NCBI GenBank assembly: GCA_032622095.1
Contig: CP136061.1
Span: forward strand, 198,826,244 to 198,890,243
DNA length: 64,000 nucleotides
Source: Siphonodentalium dalli
Taxonomy: Eukaryota > Mollusca > Scaphopoda > Gadilida > Siphonodentaliidae
Direction of reading: 5' to 3'
Positions 1-11,106 of this stretch are shown here, piece after piece. The position numbers were made by a program, and so were the translations under genes. Below the pieces are notes generated by a model. The model did not search any database. It was not told the origin of the DNA and saw only the letters and a list, made by a program, of their open reading frames with translations. The stretch's first letter is position 1. Every line of letters begins with the position of its first letter.

Positions 1-474
1 ATGCTAAGCCGCCAAATATTACAGGTGATAAAAAACAACATATTTCAGAAATCAAAATCTGATAACTCTGAGCTTTGATGTGTGAGTTCATCGACTCGAA
101 TAAAATATGTTTACTCCCGCCGTGAAGCCAACGAAATAGTAATTTATGAGCGTTACTTCGGATTATGTACATTTAATAACTAATATTTACCTCCATTAAT
201 TCTTACAACCATGAATAACGCTAAACAGAAAATTAACTAACTATGGCCTTCATACTGGAACTCACGGGACACAATTTTAAACAAAAAAACATAATAACCA
301 AGAAAACCATAGTCAGAAATGGTAACGCCACCAATATCATATTATTAGCCATAAATATAAATTATAATACAATTATTCTATAAACTAGCTTTCAAATTTG
401 CATACTTCCATATTTCAAGTTTTCCCGTTTCTCGTGTCATACGTTACTTTCTTCAAACTGTCTTCTTTATTACA
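1..474. other. AT-rich sequence, no gene seen
   Basis: No open frame of useful length, no splice-bounded exon and no clear repeat was seen. It directly abuts the end of a Helitron-like element. Confidence 0.5.
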
Positions 475-1045
475 CAAGCTGATGGGCCCGACTCCGCCCG
501 GGCTGTTTCCCATCTGATTTCCGGTGAAAGGCGCGATTTGACCTTCAATTGACTATTTCGAAAGTCAAGGTCGGGTCAGGGTCATGATTTGATCAGTCCA
601 AAACACCCCCACCCGGAGAAAAGTACCCCTAGGTATCAAATTTCGTCGAAATCCGTCCGGTTTACCCCACTTGACCTTTAATGAACAATTTTGAAGGTCA
701 AGGTAAGGTCGGAGTCATGATTTGACCCGTCCAAAACACTCCCCCGACAAAAGTACCCATAGGTATCAAATTTCGTCGAAATCCATCCGTTTTGTCCGAT
801 TTGACCTTTGATTGACCACATTGAAGGTCAAGGTCAGGTCGAGGTCACGATTTGACCCGTTAAAAACTTTCCCCGGACAAAAGTATCTCTAGGTATCAAA
901 TTTCGCCGAAATTTGTCCGTTTTACCCAAATTGACCTTGCATTGATAGTTTTAAAGGTCAAGGTAAAGTCGGGGTTACGATTTGACCCGTCCAAAACACT
1001 TCCCGGACATAAATACCCATAAGTATCAAATTACGTTGAAATCTA
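475..1045 (-). mobile_element. Helitron-like non-autonomous element, minus orientation
   Basis: Read on the minus strand, the 3' end shows a GC-rich hairpin (plus 483-503, arms GCCCG/CGGGC). About ten bases later come CTTG and then T, one base off the CTAG|T end of the two elements at 14.2-15.2 kb. Inside are about four degenerate units of ~120 bp. They contain GAAGGTCAAGGT, GTCCAAAACAC and AAATTTCGTCGAAATCC, and the same unit occurs inverted at 14,757-15,150. No coding capacity is seen, so any movement would need proteins supplied elsewhere. The 5' end near 1,045 is not sharply defined. Helitron assignment rests on the hairpin-plus-CTRR rule and the shared end. Confidence 0.6.
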
Positions 1046-1149
1046 TGAAAAGCCGAGGAGGACATGTTGGTTGCTAATTGCTAGATATACGACGCTGTAT
1101 TTTAAAGGTGTTTCAAACTAGGAGATAGAAGTATTCTGCGTTTCAAATG

Positions 1150-1254
1150 GTGATTAATTAAAGTATTTTATTCAAATTTTATGGCATAAATTGTTATTAA
1201 AACCGTATATACTATAAAAAATGAATGACTCGAAAGTTAAGTGGGCCTTTAAAC
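1150..1254 (-). mobile_element. Fragment of GGCCCA-type MITE (family 1)
   Basis: The sequence ends in TTAAGTGGGCCTTTAAAC, the same terminus as the copy at 8,787-9,239. The inner part matches the reverse complement of the left end of the copy at 2,975-3,445. It is a truncated or internally deleted copy without coding potential. Confidence 0.5.
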
Positions 1255-1494
1255 AAAGTCACAATTGCAGTTAGGCTCATCTCATACTCGTCCATTCAGC
1301 GATATTCTGCTGCGCAGTTTGTTATAGCCTCCAGTATTCATTGAGCGTTATAGTCCCAACTGTTATAATTCGCCTTTAGCAGGCGTACTCTTGCCTCAGA
1401 TTATTGAGATATTAGGTCACACGTAATCACATTAAATCGTATGGAAACATATCAATTGTGTGGGCTGCTTGGCGTGAATATGTAATGAGAAATA

Positions 1495-2290
1495 AGGTCA
1501 TACGTAATGACATTAAACTCAAGAAAACCCGCGAAAACAAAACAAAAATTTAATGTTTTAAGTTATTTCCTTCATAAAAAGAATCTTCTTGATAATGAAC
1601 CCTCTCAATACTTTAGAATATAGAATTAACCTTAAAATAACAAAAATCTTCGGAACACAGAACCTTCGGAATAACGAACCTTCGGATTGGTGAACCTTCG
1701 GAATAGCGAACATTCAGAGAGAAATTTCGGAATAGTGGACCTTCGGGATAGTGAACCTTCGGAATAGAGACATGCCCCCCAATATTCATATTATATGCCC
1801 AGAGTTCAAAGCTATGGACCCATAAAATTCTAAACTTGGCCCTTAAAATATTGAACTCCAAATTGGAGCCCACACAGAACATCACTTAAGTCAACTGTAC
1901 CTGTGTCATGTCCCAATGCGGGAGGGTCCATATATACCACAACATTCATATTATATGCCAAGAATTCAACGGTATGGGCCCACGTAATGACATTAAATCT
2001 CAAGAAAACCCGCGAAAACAAAACAAAATCACATTTAATGTTCTAAGTTAAGTTATTTCCTCCTGAATCTGTATCGGTGTGCGCGCAGGATCAGTTCGGA
2101 TGTGAGCGCACACTCCATAAAAAGAATCTTTGTGAAAATGAACCCTCTCAAATTAGTCTCAATACTTTAGAATATAGAATTAACCTAAAAATAACAAAAA
2201 CCTTCGGAATAAAGAACCTTCGGAATAGCGGACCTTCGGGATAGCAAATCTTCATAATAGAAACATGTCCCCACAATTACACCGGTGACG
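1495..2290 (+). repeat. Tandem duplication containing short CCTTCGGAATAG repeats
   Basis: The segment starting near 1,495 (TAATGACATTAAA, then AAGAAAACCCGCGAAAAC) recurs from about 1,988. Each copy runs into a short array of a ~17-bp unit, consensus GAACCTTCGGAATAGC (1,650-1,775 and 2,200-2,262). The second copy has an extra ~60 bp near 2,060-2,120. Short open frames here are by-products of the array. Confidence 0.65.
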
Positions 2291-2974
2291 TAAACACATG
2301 TGCTAATCTTTGTCGTACTATCGTAATTATCGGTACGAAACAAGAATGCATTCCTCCATACGACCATGAGTCTATACAAATCTGTACACCAGTGTCCACC
2401 CACTTCGTGGCGGTAATAAGATCATGTAAGAAATCCTTACCAAATTTCCTTGTGGCAGTGGTATACCTCAGCGGAGCGATGAGAGATAACTCTACCTGGA
2501 GTTTGTTACGTTTCGTGCATTTCGCGACGACTCAGACAAACCACCACTTTTCAATCTTTGTAGTATTCACATTTGGCGAACTAGTTTTAATAAAGAGGCA
2601 TATCATATGAAAGAAAAATCTATTTTCTTCATGAAAACAAACATTGCATGGGGTCAGTCGGGCCAAACTTTTCGGAATTAAAACGAAAAAAATTGCCCCC
2701 CCCCCCCCCCCAAAACGAGAAAATGAGCAATTTCTCAAATTTTGGTTATAAGTGGATGGATTTTTTTTTATCCATGTCATTTTAAAGGAATTACTCTATG
2801 CATGGAACTATATGTGTGGAAATCTAATCCCCCGGATCTCTTTGATTTATCATTCCTTTTCTCTCAATCTTATCACAAGGTTTGTATGTATCTCGCCTGT
2901 TATCATGCACTGTTTATGGTATTGGGAGAACTGTTAAACAGTCTTCAAATTTGGCAGTGCTATATAGTGCTAAT
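2291..2974. other. No gene seen; homopolymer C tract
   Basis: Only short frames are present. A C run lies at about 2,696-2,712 and a T run at 2,761-2,770. No splice-bounded exon is apparent. Confidence 0.4.
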
Positions 2975-3445
2975 GTTTAAAGGCTCATTTAATTTTCGAG
3001 TCACAGATTATTTGTTTATAGTGCCTTGATATACGGTTTTAATAACAATCTATGACATAAAATATGATTAAAATGCGAGAATTCGTCACCATGTGGAGCG
3101 TCTTTTCTGTACCTCAGAAGGTGCCCATAGAGTAATAGAAAATAGAATAAATCATAGAAACATTTCCCTCGTTTCGCTCCCAGAATGCAACAAGATTCAA
3201 ACTAAGATATATAGTTATTCCCCTTCCATTGAAACTAGACATAGACTTTGCAGAACATTCCAGATGAAACTTAAGCTTATAAGCACAGAACACACGTCGG
3301 TACGTCAACAAAAACAACATGATCACAGTTTATTACAACGGATAACTTGATAATAGAATGTTTTGGAGTTTCCTCTTTCAAATGGTATACATTATGGCAC
3401 ATATTTTATATCATGTGATCTGGGGGTTCGAAAATTAAGTATTAT
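2975..3445 (+). mobile_element. GGCCCA-type MITE (family 1), copy 1
   Basis: The ~470-bp segment begins GTTTAAAGGCTCATTTAATT and ends GGTTCGAAAATTAAGT, imperfect inverted termini. Its interior aligns along its length with 8,787-9,239: AGTGCCTTGATA, CCAGAATGCAACA and TTTCCTCTTTCAAATGG are shared landmarks. There is no coding potential. It is a dispersed non-autonomous TIR element; the superfamily is not assignable by eye. Confidence 0.6.
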
Positions 3446-3944
3446 ACGTCCCTGCATGCTAGCCGGGTAACACGTTGCATCAAAATGTTCAAGAGGCCCG
3501 AGTAATTGACGTCATGCACATCCGTGATATGTATTCCTCCTCACCGCGCACAACTTCGCGTACTGTTCAATATAAATGCAATACACTTTCTTATAGCCAC
3601 ATCCCAGGAACACAGGAAATACAGTAAGAGCGGTCAAGTGTTCAGGCAAGTGACGTCCTATACATCAATGGTCGTCTGTATAAATCTCTTCTGCTTATCG
3701 ACCAAGTCGGATGATTTACTTCTTACATACATATTGAGGAAGTTGAATGTGATAAACTCAATTCTGCGTACACATCCAATTCCAAGTGCGCGTTCATGTT
3801 CATGCAAGCTATATTGCAATTTATAGGTTATCGTCCGTTGGCGTTGACCAATATTTAGTTTGGAGGGGATGTTTTATCACTTGGCCGTATTGTTTTTACT
3901 CACCAAACTGTGCGGTAAGTTAAATGTTTGACATGCACATTCAA
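3446..3944. other. No gene seen
   Basis: The longest open frame, 3,506-3,826 plus, has unremarkable composition and no recognisable domain. I do not call it a gene. Confidence 0.4.
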
Positions 3945-4208
3945 TTAAAGCCGTACTGTACACTAAGTCCGATCATTTATCGTACCATCTCCTTTTATAC
4001 TCAACATAATTTATATGCAACAAATGAATGAATTTGAATTCATAAATTCATTTTCATTATAATTAACATGTTGTTTGCATCATTCATAAAGTAAATGACT
4101 GTAATTTTGCACTCACATGCACATAGCTCATTTGTTGCATATATTATGTTGAGTATAAAAGGAGATGGTTCCACGAATGGTTGGATTTGGTGTACAGTAC
4201 CCCTTTAA
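3945..4208 (+). mobile_element. TTAA-flanked MITE (family 2), copy 1
   Basis: The left arm from 3,949 (GTACTGTACACTAAGTCC then ACCATCTCCTTTTATACTC) is the inverted complement of the right arm ending at 4,204. The arms are about 100 bp, with TTAA at 3,945-3,948 and 4,205-4,208. A few further flanking bases (ATTCAA/TTGAAT) also match inverted, so TTAA may belong to the termini rather than be a target duplication. The element is non-coding. Confidence 0.65.
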
Positions 4209-5888
4209 TTGAATGTACAAAATGGCCACCATTAACTTTAAAACGATGAGCCTGTAGTTTTCAGATGATACCATTATTTTACTAAAATAATGTAAACACT
4301 ATAATCAATATTTTCTCTCGAAAGAAGATGGCTGCCAATATGGTGGCGGAATTGAATCTAAATGGTTAATATTTGTCATAGTTTGTATATATCATGGCCA
4401 CCGTAGCGGTCACTGATGGATATTCAATTTGTGCATTCGTGTAATGTTGCATTACTTGTAATGTTAACAGACTATAGCTGGTCGCAATTTATTTTAGATC
4501 AGATGGCGTCCAAGTTTGTCTCCACAGTCTTTGCAAACATGCAATGAATTGTCACTGAGAAATGTAATCAAGCGAAATGTACTTTTCTTATAATAACTCG
4601 GTATTGCACCATATCCCGGCCATAAAATGAGTACTCATCTGCAAATGGTATTAAAGTAGCACTCGGAAGTGAGGTTATATGAAGTATGACTTCTTAGGAA
4701 TTGTTTATCCATTAATTGACCCACGTACATCGACAACGAATGTTATTCATATATTCCCAATTACCATAGTTGTCCACAGCGCAGACCATGTGTGAGTGAT
4801 GCTACAAAACTTGATAGCGATTTTCGTGAAATGTAATGGAGGAAAGTGGCACCCCACTGCTTATCGCTTCGTGATTCAAAAATGTCTTTCTCAGACATTT
4901 TTAAATTCACTTAATTCCAATAACATAACTAAGTACATATTGTCAACGGGAACGGAGACCAGATTAGGCGTAATTTTATCTACCAGCTATAGCGCGTGTA
5001 TATGCTGATAATTAGATAGCAGAGATATGAAGAAAATGGGATCGATATAGTCACGTTGACGATAGTTATTATTATGCGAGATATAACATTTATATTAATT
5101 TCGGACAACATATTGGCAGCCATCTTCGATTTTATAAGGGATATATTTGGCTCAAATGACTTGATTGTAGTTTTATAACAGCTGTTTCATCTCTTCTAAT
5201 GTTTTTTTGCTAATACGTTGTTGGTAGAAAAGATAAATAATGCGTTTACACTTTAAAAAAAATGTCAATTTATAAATTGGGGACTCGCTATTTAAAATTT
5301 ATCGGTAGCCATTTTAACAGTCATGTTGCAATGATGTCATCATGTTGTATAATTTATATATCGGGACACAGCCTATGGTGTTATCTTTTCAATTCTAGGT
5401 CAGTGCACAACACGATTAATCTGGATGACAAAATGACCGGTACAACGAAAAGGGGGAGTTTTGTTTACGTTACAGTTGAACGCAAATTATTTCGAGAATA
5501 TTAAGCATACTTTCGGAATGCCACCGTTTATTGGCTATTGGTGGAGTATTAGGTCACGTGGTAAATTATATAATCTCATAAAAACATCCAATTTTATATC
5601 CATGGATATTTTCTCAATTTAAGGTCATATCCATTTGTGTTGGAACATCTGAGTTGGAGAAATATATATGATTTATGGTATATTGTAGCAGACTGACTTG
5701 ATTCCATGTTGGAAGTTATCACTATGTACTGTTATTCCACCTCGTATACTCTTATTGACTTCAGTATAATTGTCCATCATGAAATCTAATTCTACTCCGT
5801 ATAACGGTATGCTTATTCGGACCACGGTACGTCTCATAACGATGTGATTAATTGCAACCTAAACTGTTATCTACAGACACTTGTTGTT
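4209..5888. other. Unannotated AT-rich stretch, no gene seen
   Basis: There is no convincing coding sequence. ATGGCTGCC/GGCAGCCAT motifs of the kind common in this window occur at 4,324-4,350 and near 5,113. Short frames (4,796-5,008; 5,262-5,504) lack support. Confidence 0.4.
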
Positions 5889-6087
5889 AAATTTAGGGGT
5901 ACTGCACACTAAATCTGGCCATTTATGGGACCATCTCCTTTTATACTCAACAGAATATGTGCAACAAATGAATGAATTTGAGCCATGGATTAGTACAAAA
6001 TACACTCACGTGATCTATGGACGATTTAAACAACATGATAGTTATAATCAAAATGAGTTTAGGACTCGAGTACAGTCCCCCTTTAAG
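5889..6087 (+). mobile_element. TTAA-flanked MITE (family 2), copy 2
   Basis: The ~195-bp element starts TTTAGGGGTACTGCACAC and ends GTACAGTCCCCCTTTAAG. It shares ACCATCTCCTTTTATACTC and GCAACAAATGAATGAATTTG with copy 1 at 3,945-4,208. The left TTAA appears to have lost one base. Non-coding. Confidence 0.6.
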
Positions 6088-7378
6088 TCTTGTATATGGT
6101 GGAATATCATAGCTATTTGCTACTGAAGAAGAATGGTATTAATTTTCTGGCATATATTGAGTGCTGAAAAATTCTGTTGTATCATAAAAAAAATGAAATT
6201 TTGCTGACATCAGAATCTTTAATTTGTGTATAATTTTCATTACAGATAGCGAGTGTACAGGGCGGTATACTAGTGAGTAAATATGTACTTAATTTTTTGT
6301 CTGGAGCCAAATTAAGATACTTTAATTTTGAGTTTTATATTAGTATAGTCTATATATATATTGGGTTGCGTTGTCGTTCAACACTGCACATAAACATGTT
6401 ATATACTCTATTTCATCGAGTCTGAGCCAATTTGAGAATTTTCGGCAATAATTATTATCCCCCGAAAACTAATTCGAGGGACTATATAAATTAGATCATG
6501 TCATGAATCTCTACTCATGCTATACGTCCGTAGAGATCATATTCCGCCAGTACAAAAACCTGGGAACTTTTGGTTCTGTATATGTATCTATAAGTGTGTC
6601 TGTATCTGGGTTGGTTATAACCTCCAATCGGGGACACACACGGGAAAATCAACCCACGAAATGGGGACACTTGCCAAACGGGGACGTCCCCGGTCGTAAT
6701 GGGTACTGATTTGGCGTTCTGGGACTCTTATTGACCAATCAAAATTGATATCTTGAAAAGTCCCCTCTTCAGAACATTCTGAGAGGATGTGTATAAAATA
6801 TATTTTTAGTAACATCCTACATGCACATAACTTGTGTGTCGGGGTCCAACATTCTCATTAAAAAAATTCACTTTATTGTGTGTTTTCCAATAAGGGACAT
6901 AATGTTTTTTTCGTGTGTTTTCAAAATGTGGACATCAAAATAATCCAGACTGTCGACATAATTTTCTAAAAATAGAATCACACTGCTTAACGACTGGGGA
7001 TATTTTTATGTTTAATGTCCTGTGCATTGCATGCGTGTGTGTTTCCGGACTGATTACGCCTGGGGACATAATATTGGAAACATATAGAAACACACTGATG
7101 GCATTCTCGTCGGCCTAATTTTGGCATATTTATAGAAAATTCATGTCTTTGTTAGATTGATCACTGCAATACTGACAGTATAATTTTAGAGTATTATACA
7201 TTAAATTAAAGAGTTGAATGTATGAACAAATCCAATGAGCAAAACACTGTATGGAATCAATCTTGTTGTTATGTTATGCAGATATTTGACTGACATGCTG
7301 CATTTTAGATAACATTTCACATAATCATTTGTCTGCACTCGATGAATACAAACGACAAGCAGCTAAACTTGCCATAAC
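6088..7378. other. No gene seen; scattered GGGGACA motifs
   Basis: Between about 6,625 and 7,075 the motif GGGGACA(T/C) or close variants recurs irregularly, twice followed by ATAAT. The function is unknown. Open frames here are short and overlap on both strands. Confidence 0.35.
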
Positions 7379-8175
7379 CTAATTTGGATTTTTTTTTCTC
7401 CTGTTACAGTTTATTCCCAGATGTTTGTCAAAAGTTAGAATACATTTAGTAAAAAATTGTTCTGCGATGGCTGTAGGACAGCCCTCCTTTAGATCGCAAG
7501 CCCTCCGTATGGGACCAAATGAATTATGATAAAATGATATCATCAAACTAGATAGGAGATACAGAATGTTCGACCAAATAGAAACACACTTCTGGTTGTG
7601 TATCATAAGCGGTAATCTATTAGCCGGCATAGAAATAAGCTTATCCCAGTACGAGAGCAAACGGGTTTTGATCTTCACTGTTATATGGGACACATTCCTA
7701 GTTCCCCATAAATGAAAGCATTTGGTGTGGACTTTATCAGTTTAAGTGCGAACCATAATTCCAGTTTTTCAAAGCATGTTAGGTTTTCATAGCCCCACAC
7801 CTCCGCTCCATAAGTCACGATTTGTACAATCGATTTTTCGTAGATCTCCAGGATACTTTTTACAGTGAGCTTATTATAATTACGGACTCTATTGAATAAT
7901 GCGTACATCGCTGTTTTCGCGGATTGGCATCTTAGATTCCTTTCCATTGCGAAAGATCGTCGTTTGTGGAATGTCGTTCCGAGGTACTTAAAATGATCAA
8001 CCTGTTCAATGATTTGGTCTTTAATCGTGAAAGTTTATAGCTGGTGCTTGCGTTTCGGCTTACGTCCAAATACGACAACGTTTGTTTTAGCAATGTTCAC
8101 ATTCAATTTCCAACGTGTACAATACGCAGTGTTGGCCAATAATACAAAAACATCATCGGCATTTCTATGAGTAAA
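7379..8175 (-). pseudogene. Decayed non-LTR reverse transcriptase fragment (C-terminal part)
   Basis: Read on the minus strand from about 8,175, the translation contains ADDVFVLL (the RT Asp-Asp box), then KLNVNIAKTNVVVFGR, HFKYLGTTF and TYGAEVWGYENL. This is the order seen after the catalytic site in CR1/I-like RTs. It is a close relative of the frame at 36,731-37,435 (KVNLSKTNVVIFGR, TYGAEIWGFENL). The RT palm before ADD, the endonuclease and ORF1 are missing. Stop codons and a frame change near 7,690 break it. It is a 5'-truncated, inactive insertion. Confidence 0.8.
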
Positions 8176-8434
8176 ACAACTTTAAATAGATATCCGTTTC
8201 CACCCCACTGAGCTATTCCCCAACTGTTATTAAGCGCTTAGAAAATCTTCACTGCATGTGCTGAGAATTAACGTGCCTCGTGAAAACTCATTAAAGTCAA
8301 AAGTGTTAATTAGTATTTTCCGCTCGAAAAATCATATACGTACCGTTTATTGTCATTGCGTTAACATATCTGTTGTGTATGCGCGTCAGTGTTTTTTATG
8401 TTACCAGTTTCTTTTTGAACATTTGCTATTCCAG
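8176..8434 (+). other. Putative intron end with 3' splice acceptor
   Basis: A pyrimidine-rich stretch and CTATTCCAG end at 8,434 ahead of the open frame. An in-frame stop at 8,416-8,418 closes the frame upstream, as expected for intron sequence. This is inference from splice-site rules only. Confidence 0.4.
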
Positions 8435-8776
8435 TTCGGTACATGGACGAATTAAAGGAGCCTCAGGAAGGAAAGACCATCTTATTGCAATCGAGTAGAG
8501 CAACCCTGGACGACGTCCACATAAAATGTAATGTGCATATCAAAACCAATGATTGGAACGAACACACATGCAACCAAGGTGGGACACATGCTATAATCCA
8601 GGTCAAAGACGATAACACCCTAACATGTTATTCTAACATCAAGGTGACACAAACTTCAGCAGAGACATTGTATTTTCAATGTGGGAACAAATTCGAGAAA
8701 ATCTGTTGCAAAAACATTGGGATAGAAGTTAGAGGAAATCGAACACATCGTTATTGTATATACATATATACAACCC
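8435..8776 (+). CDS. Candidate internal exon of a host gene, Cys-rich extracellular-like
   Basis: The frame is open only between a good acceptor (TTGCTATTCCAG|TT) and a perfect donor (CC|GTAAGT at 8,777). The exon is 342 bp, 114 codons, and begins and ends in phase 1, a pattern typical of shuffled extracellular modules. The translation has seven cysteines (IKCN, HTCN, LTCY, FQCG, KICC, RYC), alternating hydrophobic stretches suggestive of beta strands, and an N-glycosylation sequon NRT near the end. I do not recognise the domain. There is no retroelement signature. No partner exons were identified in the window, so it could be an isolated exon with long introns, a relic, or chance. A MITE lies ten bases downstream of the donor. 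Confidence 0.45.
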
Positions 8777-8786
8777 GTAAGTATAC

Positions 8787-9239
8787 GTTATAGGCCCATT
8801 TAATTTTTGAGTCGCCGATCCTTTTAATAGTGCCTTAATCGGTTTTAATGATAGTCTATGCCATAAAATATGTTTGAAATATATAATTCATCACCATTTG
8901 AAACCTCTGTGTCTCATAGAAGATGACCATAGAGAAATGGAAAACAGCTGAAATCATGGAAAGATTCCCCCGTTATAGTTCCCAGAATGCAACATAATTC
9001 AAACTAAATATGCATATTCAATGGAAGAGGAATAACTCTATATCTTAAGTAATTTCCCTTCCATTGAAAATAACGAAACTTGAAAATCAGAAAACAAAAA
9101 CAACATGTTCTCAGTGTATTACACCGAATAAGTTTATAATACAATGTTTTGGAGCTTCCTCTTTCAAATGGTATATAATATGGCATAATATATTATATAA
9201 AATTATTGGGGGTTTCGAAAATTAAGTGGGCCTTTAAAC
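8787..9239 (+). mobile_element. GGCCCA-type MITE (family 1), copy 2
   Basis: Best-preserved copy. The left end TAGGCCCATTTAATTTTTGA is complementary to the right end TCGAAAATTAAGTGGGCC, followed by TTTAAAC. The interior aligns with 2,975-3,445. It is non-coding and starts in the presumed intron immediately after the candidate exon's donor site. Confidence 0.7.
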
Positions 9240-9439
9240 GTCGCTTTCAAGTTATATTTATCCATATTTTTATTTTACCCGTGAACGGATATGGCGATGT
9301 ATATGAGGATGTATATAGTACATATAGGTATATAATATACTATAATATGAGCTAGAAAGCAATGTGACATCGTGCAACCATGCATTTGCCATGTATGTGT
9401 ATACCATGCATAATTATGTAAATAATGGTATATATATGC

Positions 9440-9640
9440 ATTATTAGAATCATATACTACAACCCCAACCCCTTATAATAAGCAATACCGGTATATATGA
9501 ATTATTATAAATCAGAGACTACCGCCACTGTCCCTTACAATAAGGAATACCGGTTTATGCGAATTATTATAAATCAGTTGCCACCACCCCTACCCCTTAT
9601 ATCGGTATATGTGAATTACTATAAATCAGTGATACCATAT
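9440..9640 (+). repeat. Tandem repeat, ~80-bp unit, about three copies
   Basis: CCTTATAATAAG...ATACCGGTATAT...GAATTATTATAAATCAG recurs at about 9,468, 9,534 and 9,595 with indels. It is a short minisatellite-like array with no coding potential. Confidence 0.6.
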
Positions 9641-10349
9641 CCATTACATGCATTAGTCTAGTCGTAATTCTCAGGAAAGACATTTCTAGAAGCATTTCCG
9701 CGGAAAAGTGTCAAACCAACTTTTTTACCATAATTCGAAGGTGCCGAACACGAATAGACTGCCTGTCGCCCGATTGGATGAACACATGGTTCAATAAAAG
9801 GCTTTTAAAATAATCGTGTTTTCTTCGCTGGAGGGTTGTTGATACAGCGCACCGTACAACGTCATATGAAATCACGTAACTGGCCTTGGACTTACTCAAA
9901 CTTATATACTCCTCGCGGAACGTTCAAAGCCGCGTTATATCATGATACTATATTCACAGTAATAATTCTGAAACAATAACATCATAGTAATCAGGTACCT
10001 ACGGTAAGACATTGCTGTTTTGTATATTTATCGACGATTCTCGTAAGAATTCTCTTATAGTCCGGGATCCAATAGAGGTACCCTTGCACCCCCCTGGGAC
10101 TTAACTTCACCCTACTCATTTTGTTCCTTATTATGTCCTTCAACTTTTAAGCAATGTTAACAAGAAAAAATGTGGCCGTGTAGACTCCAGACAAGATGGC
10201 GTCCATCCTGGCCGCCGTTTTTCAAATCAGACCCTAAGTCAGTTTTATGCAAATTATAGCGAGAAAATATGGTAAAATGTATACAAATGTATATATTTTC
10301 GTGAAGCTAAGACATAATGACACTTTTTTGGCGCAAAATTGAAACTCAC
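9641..10349. other. No gene seen
   Basis: Short frames only. CAAGATGGCGTCCATCC at about 10,191 resembles a YY1-type motif. Confidence 0.35.
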
Positions 10350-10496
10350 CCTCCAAGATGGCCGCCAAAATGGCCGCCGGAAGTTGAAAATATGACGTTT
10401 TTTCACAAATATCTTCTTGATCAGTTCATGTTGTTTGGAACTGGTTGAGTAATATTACTTTATTTTGTGTTTTGTATATTAAATTATCAATGAAGT

Positions 10497-11050
10497 GGCG
10501 TGTATGAGTACAGTATACATTGAGTTGCTGAATTGTCATGTGTGAGGTGTATATGCAAGTATGGAAGGTATAAGTGGTCGTGTGTGTTGGTATTGGTATA
10601 TCTGGAAGGGCTCACCATTGGTGAGGTGTATATGTATACATGGATTGACCATATGGTCATGGGTATGGCGAATAGGTATACATGTAGTGGCTGTATGGTC
10701 CATATTGAGATGAATAATTATGTATACACTGAGTAAATGTATGATCGTGAATGTGGTGAATATGTATACATAGAGTGACTATATGGTCATGTGCCAGGTG
10801 TAGGAGTATAACTGGTGTTCATGCATGGTGAATCGTGGCTGTATAGTCATTTGTGGTATGTACGGGTATAACCAAGTATGGCTGTATGGCCAGGTGTACG
10901 TGTATGCTGTGGGTGACTATATTGTCATTTGTGTGGTGTGACTGAGGTAATGGGTGGGTTGCACATGTGTACCTTGGGTGGCTATCGCTTTCCACAATAA
11001 CTCAAGGATATGTTAATCAATAGAGAGGCCATGTCAGAGAGTTCTCCATA
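10497..11050 (-). repeat. Left array of degenerate ~40-bp repeat
   Basis: The unit reads (with variation) GTGTATATGTATACATGGA, then GTGACTATATGGTCATG. It is the reverse complement of the right-hand array. Each unit carries the palindromes GTATAC and TATGGCCATA or variants. Open frames across it are incidental. Confidence 0.75.
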
Positions 11051-11106
11051 TTGGTGGTGTTTATGTACGTGGGGGGGCACGTTAAACGTGGAAAGCGATC
11101 GCCACC

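Noticed and set aside
3424-3442. GGTTCGAAA as a tRNA/SINE B box
   Set aside because: It is the MITE terminus, with no A box at the right distance and no cloverleaf.
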